From Pseudomonadota bacterium (GTDB lineage: Bacteria; Bdellovibrionota; UBA1018; CAIMNF01), in assembly GCA_027482725.1 (NCBI GenBank), contig JAIXVT010000145.1:1-7013 (forward strand): a DNA stretch of 7,013 nucleotides, read 5' to 3'. Position 1 is the stretch's first letter. Each line of letters begins with the position of its first letter. Under the pieces are notes generated by a model that saw only the letters and a program-made list of their open reading frames with translations, was not told where the DNA came from and ran no database searches. This document shows, piece after piece, positions 6,544 to 7,013 of the stretch. Both the position numbers and the translations under genes were made by a program.

Positions 6544-7013
6544 AAACGACTCCAATTCATTTTCCGGTATAGCCGAACCGTTCGCGATAAAGGCCACGGC
6601 GATTTTCCGACCCGAGGGCGTAGGGAGCACGCCCACCAGGGACTGAACTCCAGTCAAAGTCCCCGTTTTTCCACGAAAAACACCCGTAATCGGTGATTTT
6701 AAAAATTTCCGTCGGAGTGTCCCATCGGTACCCGCCAAAGGCAAGGAGGTGATCATCTCGGGCCACTCTCGCCCCCGAGTCCACGCCACCTGCAACAACT
6801 GAACAAAGTCTTTGGCGGCTATCGCGTTGTCGCGTGTCAAACCCGAACCCGAAACAAGTTTTCGTCCACCCCCAATGAAGTCAATCGAAATTGCTTTGGC
6901 ATCTTCAATCATTAAACGTATTCCACCTAAATTTGTGCCAACTTTTTTATTCATTTCAAGATCAAGGGTTTTTACCAAACTATCGGCAATAAAATTATTC
7001 GAATACTTATTCA
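6526..7013 (-). CDS. dacB: PBP4-type D-Ala-D-Ala carboxypeptidase/endopeptidase (DacB), N-terminus beyond window edge
   Basis: The reading frame is open to the right edge, so this is the C-terminal third (about 162 codons) of a peptidase S13 protein; E. coli PBP4 is 477 residues. The frame begins NKYSNNFIAD, whose S-N-N (7002-6994) is the SxN active-site motif. Further on come SGSGLTRDN, matching the conserved GSGLSR-type segment of PBP4, and RGKTGTL, whose KTG (6669-6661) is the third active-site motif. The nucleophile motif SxxK lies outside the window. Such enzymes act in the periplasm, trimming or cutting peptidoglycan cross-links. A TTG at 6976-6978 could be mistaken for a start, but it would drop the SxN motif, so the gene surely begins further right. 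The 3' end overlaps the antiporter gene tail to tail by 18 bp. The fold and family call is firm; the exact split between carboxypeptidase and endopeptidase activity is not. Confidence 0.93.
   Translation of the reverse strand, partial: NKYSNNFIADSLVKTLDLEMNKKVGTNLGGIRLMIEDAKAISIDFIGGGRKLVSGSGLTRDNAIAAKDFVQLLQVAWTRGREWPEMITSLPLAGTDGTLRRKFLKSPITGVFRGKTGTLTGVQSLVGVLPTPSGRKIAVAFIANGSAIPENELESFLETLK

Noticed and set aside
6976..6978. TTG as a start for a short 150-residue dacB-like protein
   Set aside because: The frame continues upstream to the window edge and includes the SxN active-site motif, so the gene is cut by the window and does not start here.
1..7013. Search for CRISPR arrays, insertion sequences, tRNA genes, attachment sites and toxin-antitoxin pairs
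   Set aside because: No regularly spaced repeats, terminal inverted repeats, transposase or integrase motifs, or cloverleaf-like RNA were seen on either strand by eye.

Overview
The window reads as part of a Gram-negative genome of moderate GC. The evidence is a tripartite-type RND pump with its own outer-membrane channel gene, a bacterial lipocalin and a periplasmic penicillin-binding protein. No gene fixes the lineage. A proteobacterial or Bdellovibrionota-like source is a guess from the overall feel of the proteins and should be treated as low confidence. There are no tRNA or rRNA genes, no CRISPR array, no insertion sequence and no integrase. Coding density is close to complete, and the longest non-coding stretch is 51 bp.

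Positions 1-5241 hold four genes in a row on the minus strand, read right to left: a Blc-like lipocalin (4681-5241), a TolC-family outer-membrane efflux protein (3378-4661), an RND inner-membrane pump of the AcrB/HAE1 type (322-3381) and a DUF962/Mpo1-like membrane protein that runs off the left edge (1-325). The lipocalin-TolC gap is 19 bp. The next two junctions are both 4-bp ATGA start/stop overlaps, so the four genes very probably form one translationally coupled operon. No periplasmic adaptor (HlyD/AcrA family) lies in the window, although an RND pump and a TolC channel normally need one. The lipid link at both ends of the operon (lipocalin; DUF962, whose yeast member Mpo1 acts on 2-hydroxy fatty acids) suggests an envelope-lipid or hydrophobic-compound role rather than plain drug efflux, but this is inference.

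A 51-bp, 20% GC intergenic region (5242-5292) separates that operon from a divergent plus-strand gene (5293-6543) for a polytopic membrane protein that I assign to the putative Na+/H+ antiporter family PF07399 (ion transporter superfamily). Its 3' end overlaps by 18 bp, tail to tail, the end of a minus-strand dacB-like gene (PBP4, peptidase S13). Only the C-terminal part of that gene is present (6526-7013), but it carries the SxN and KTG active-site motifs.

Smaller structures not explained by the genes are a perfect 12-bp inverted repeat inside the start of the tolC-like gene, a perfect 15-bp tandem duplication across the signal-peptidase region of the lipocalin, a run of eight G in the RND gene, an unusual start context for the tolC-like gene (GTG overlapped by an out-of-frame ATG-TGA), and a very strong G+T skew in the DUF962 gene. 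I see no clear new defence, mobile or biosynthetic system. The most unusual item is the gene combination of the operon itself.
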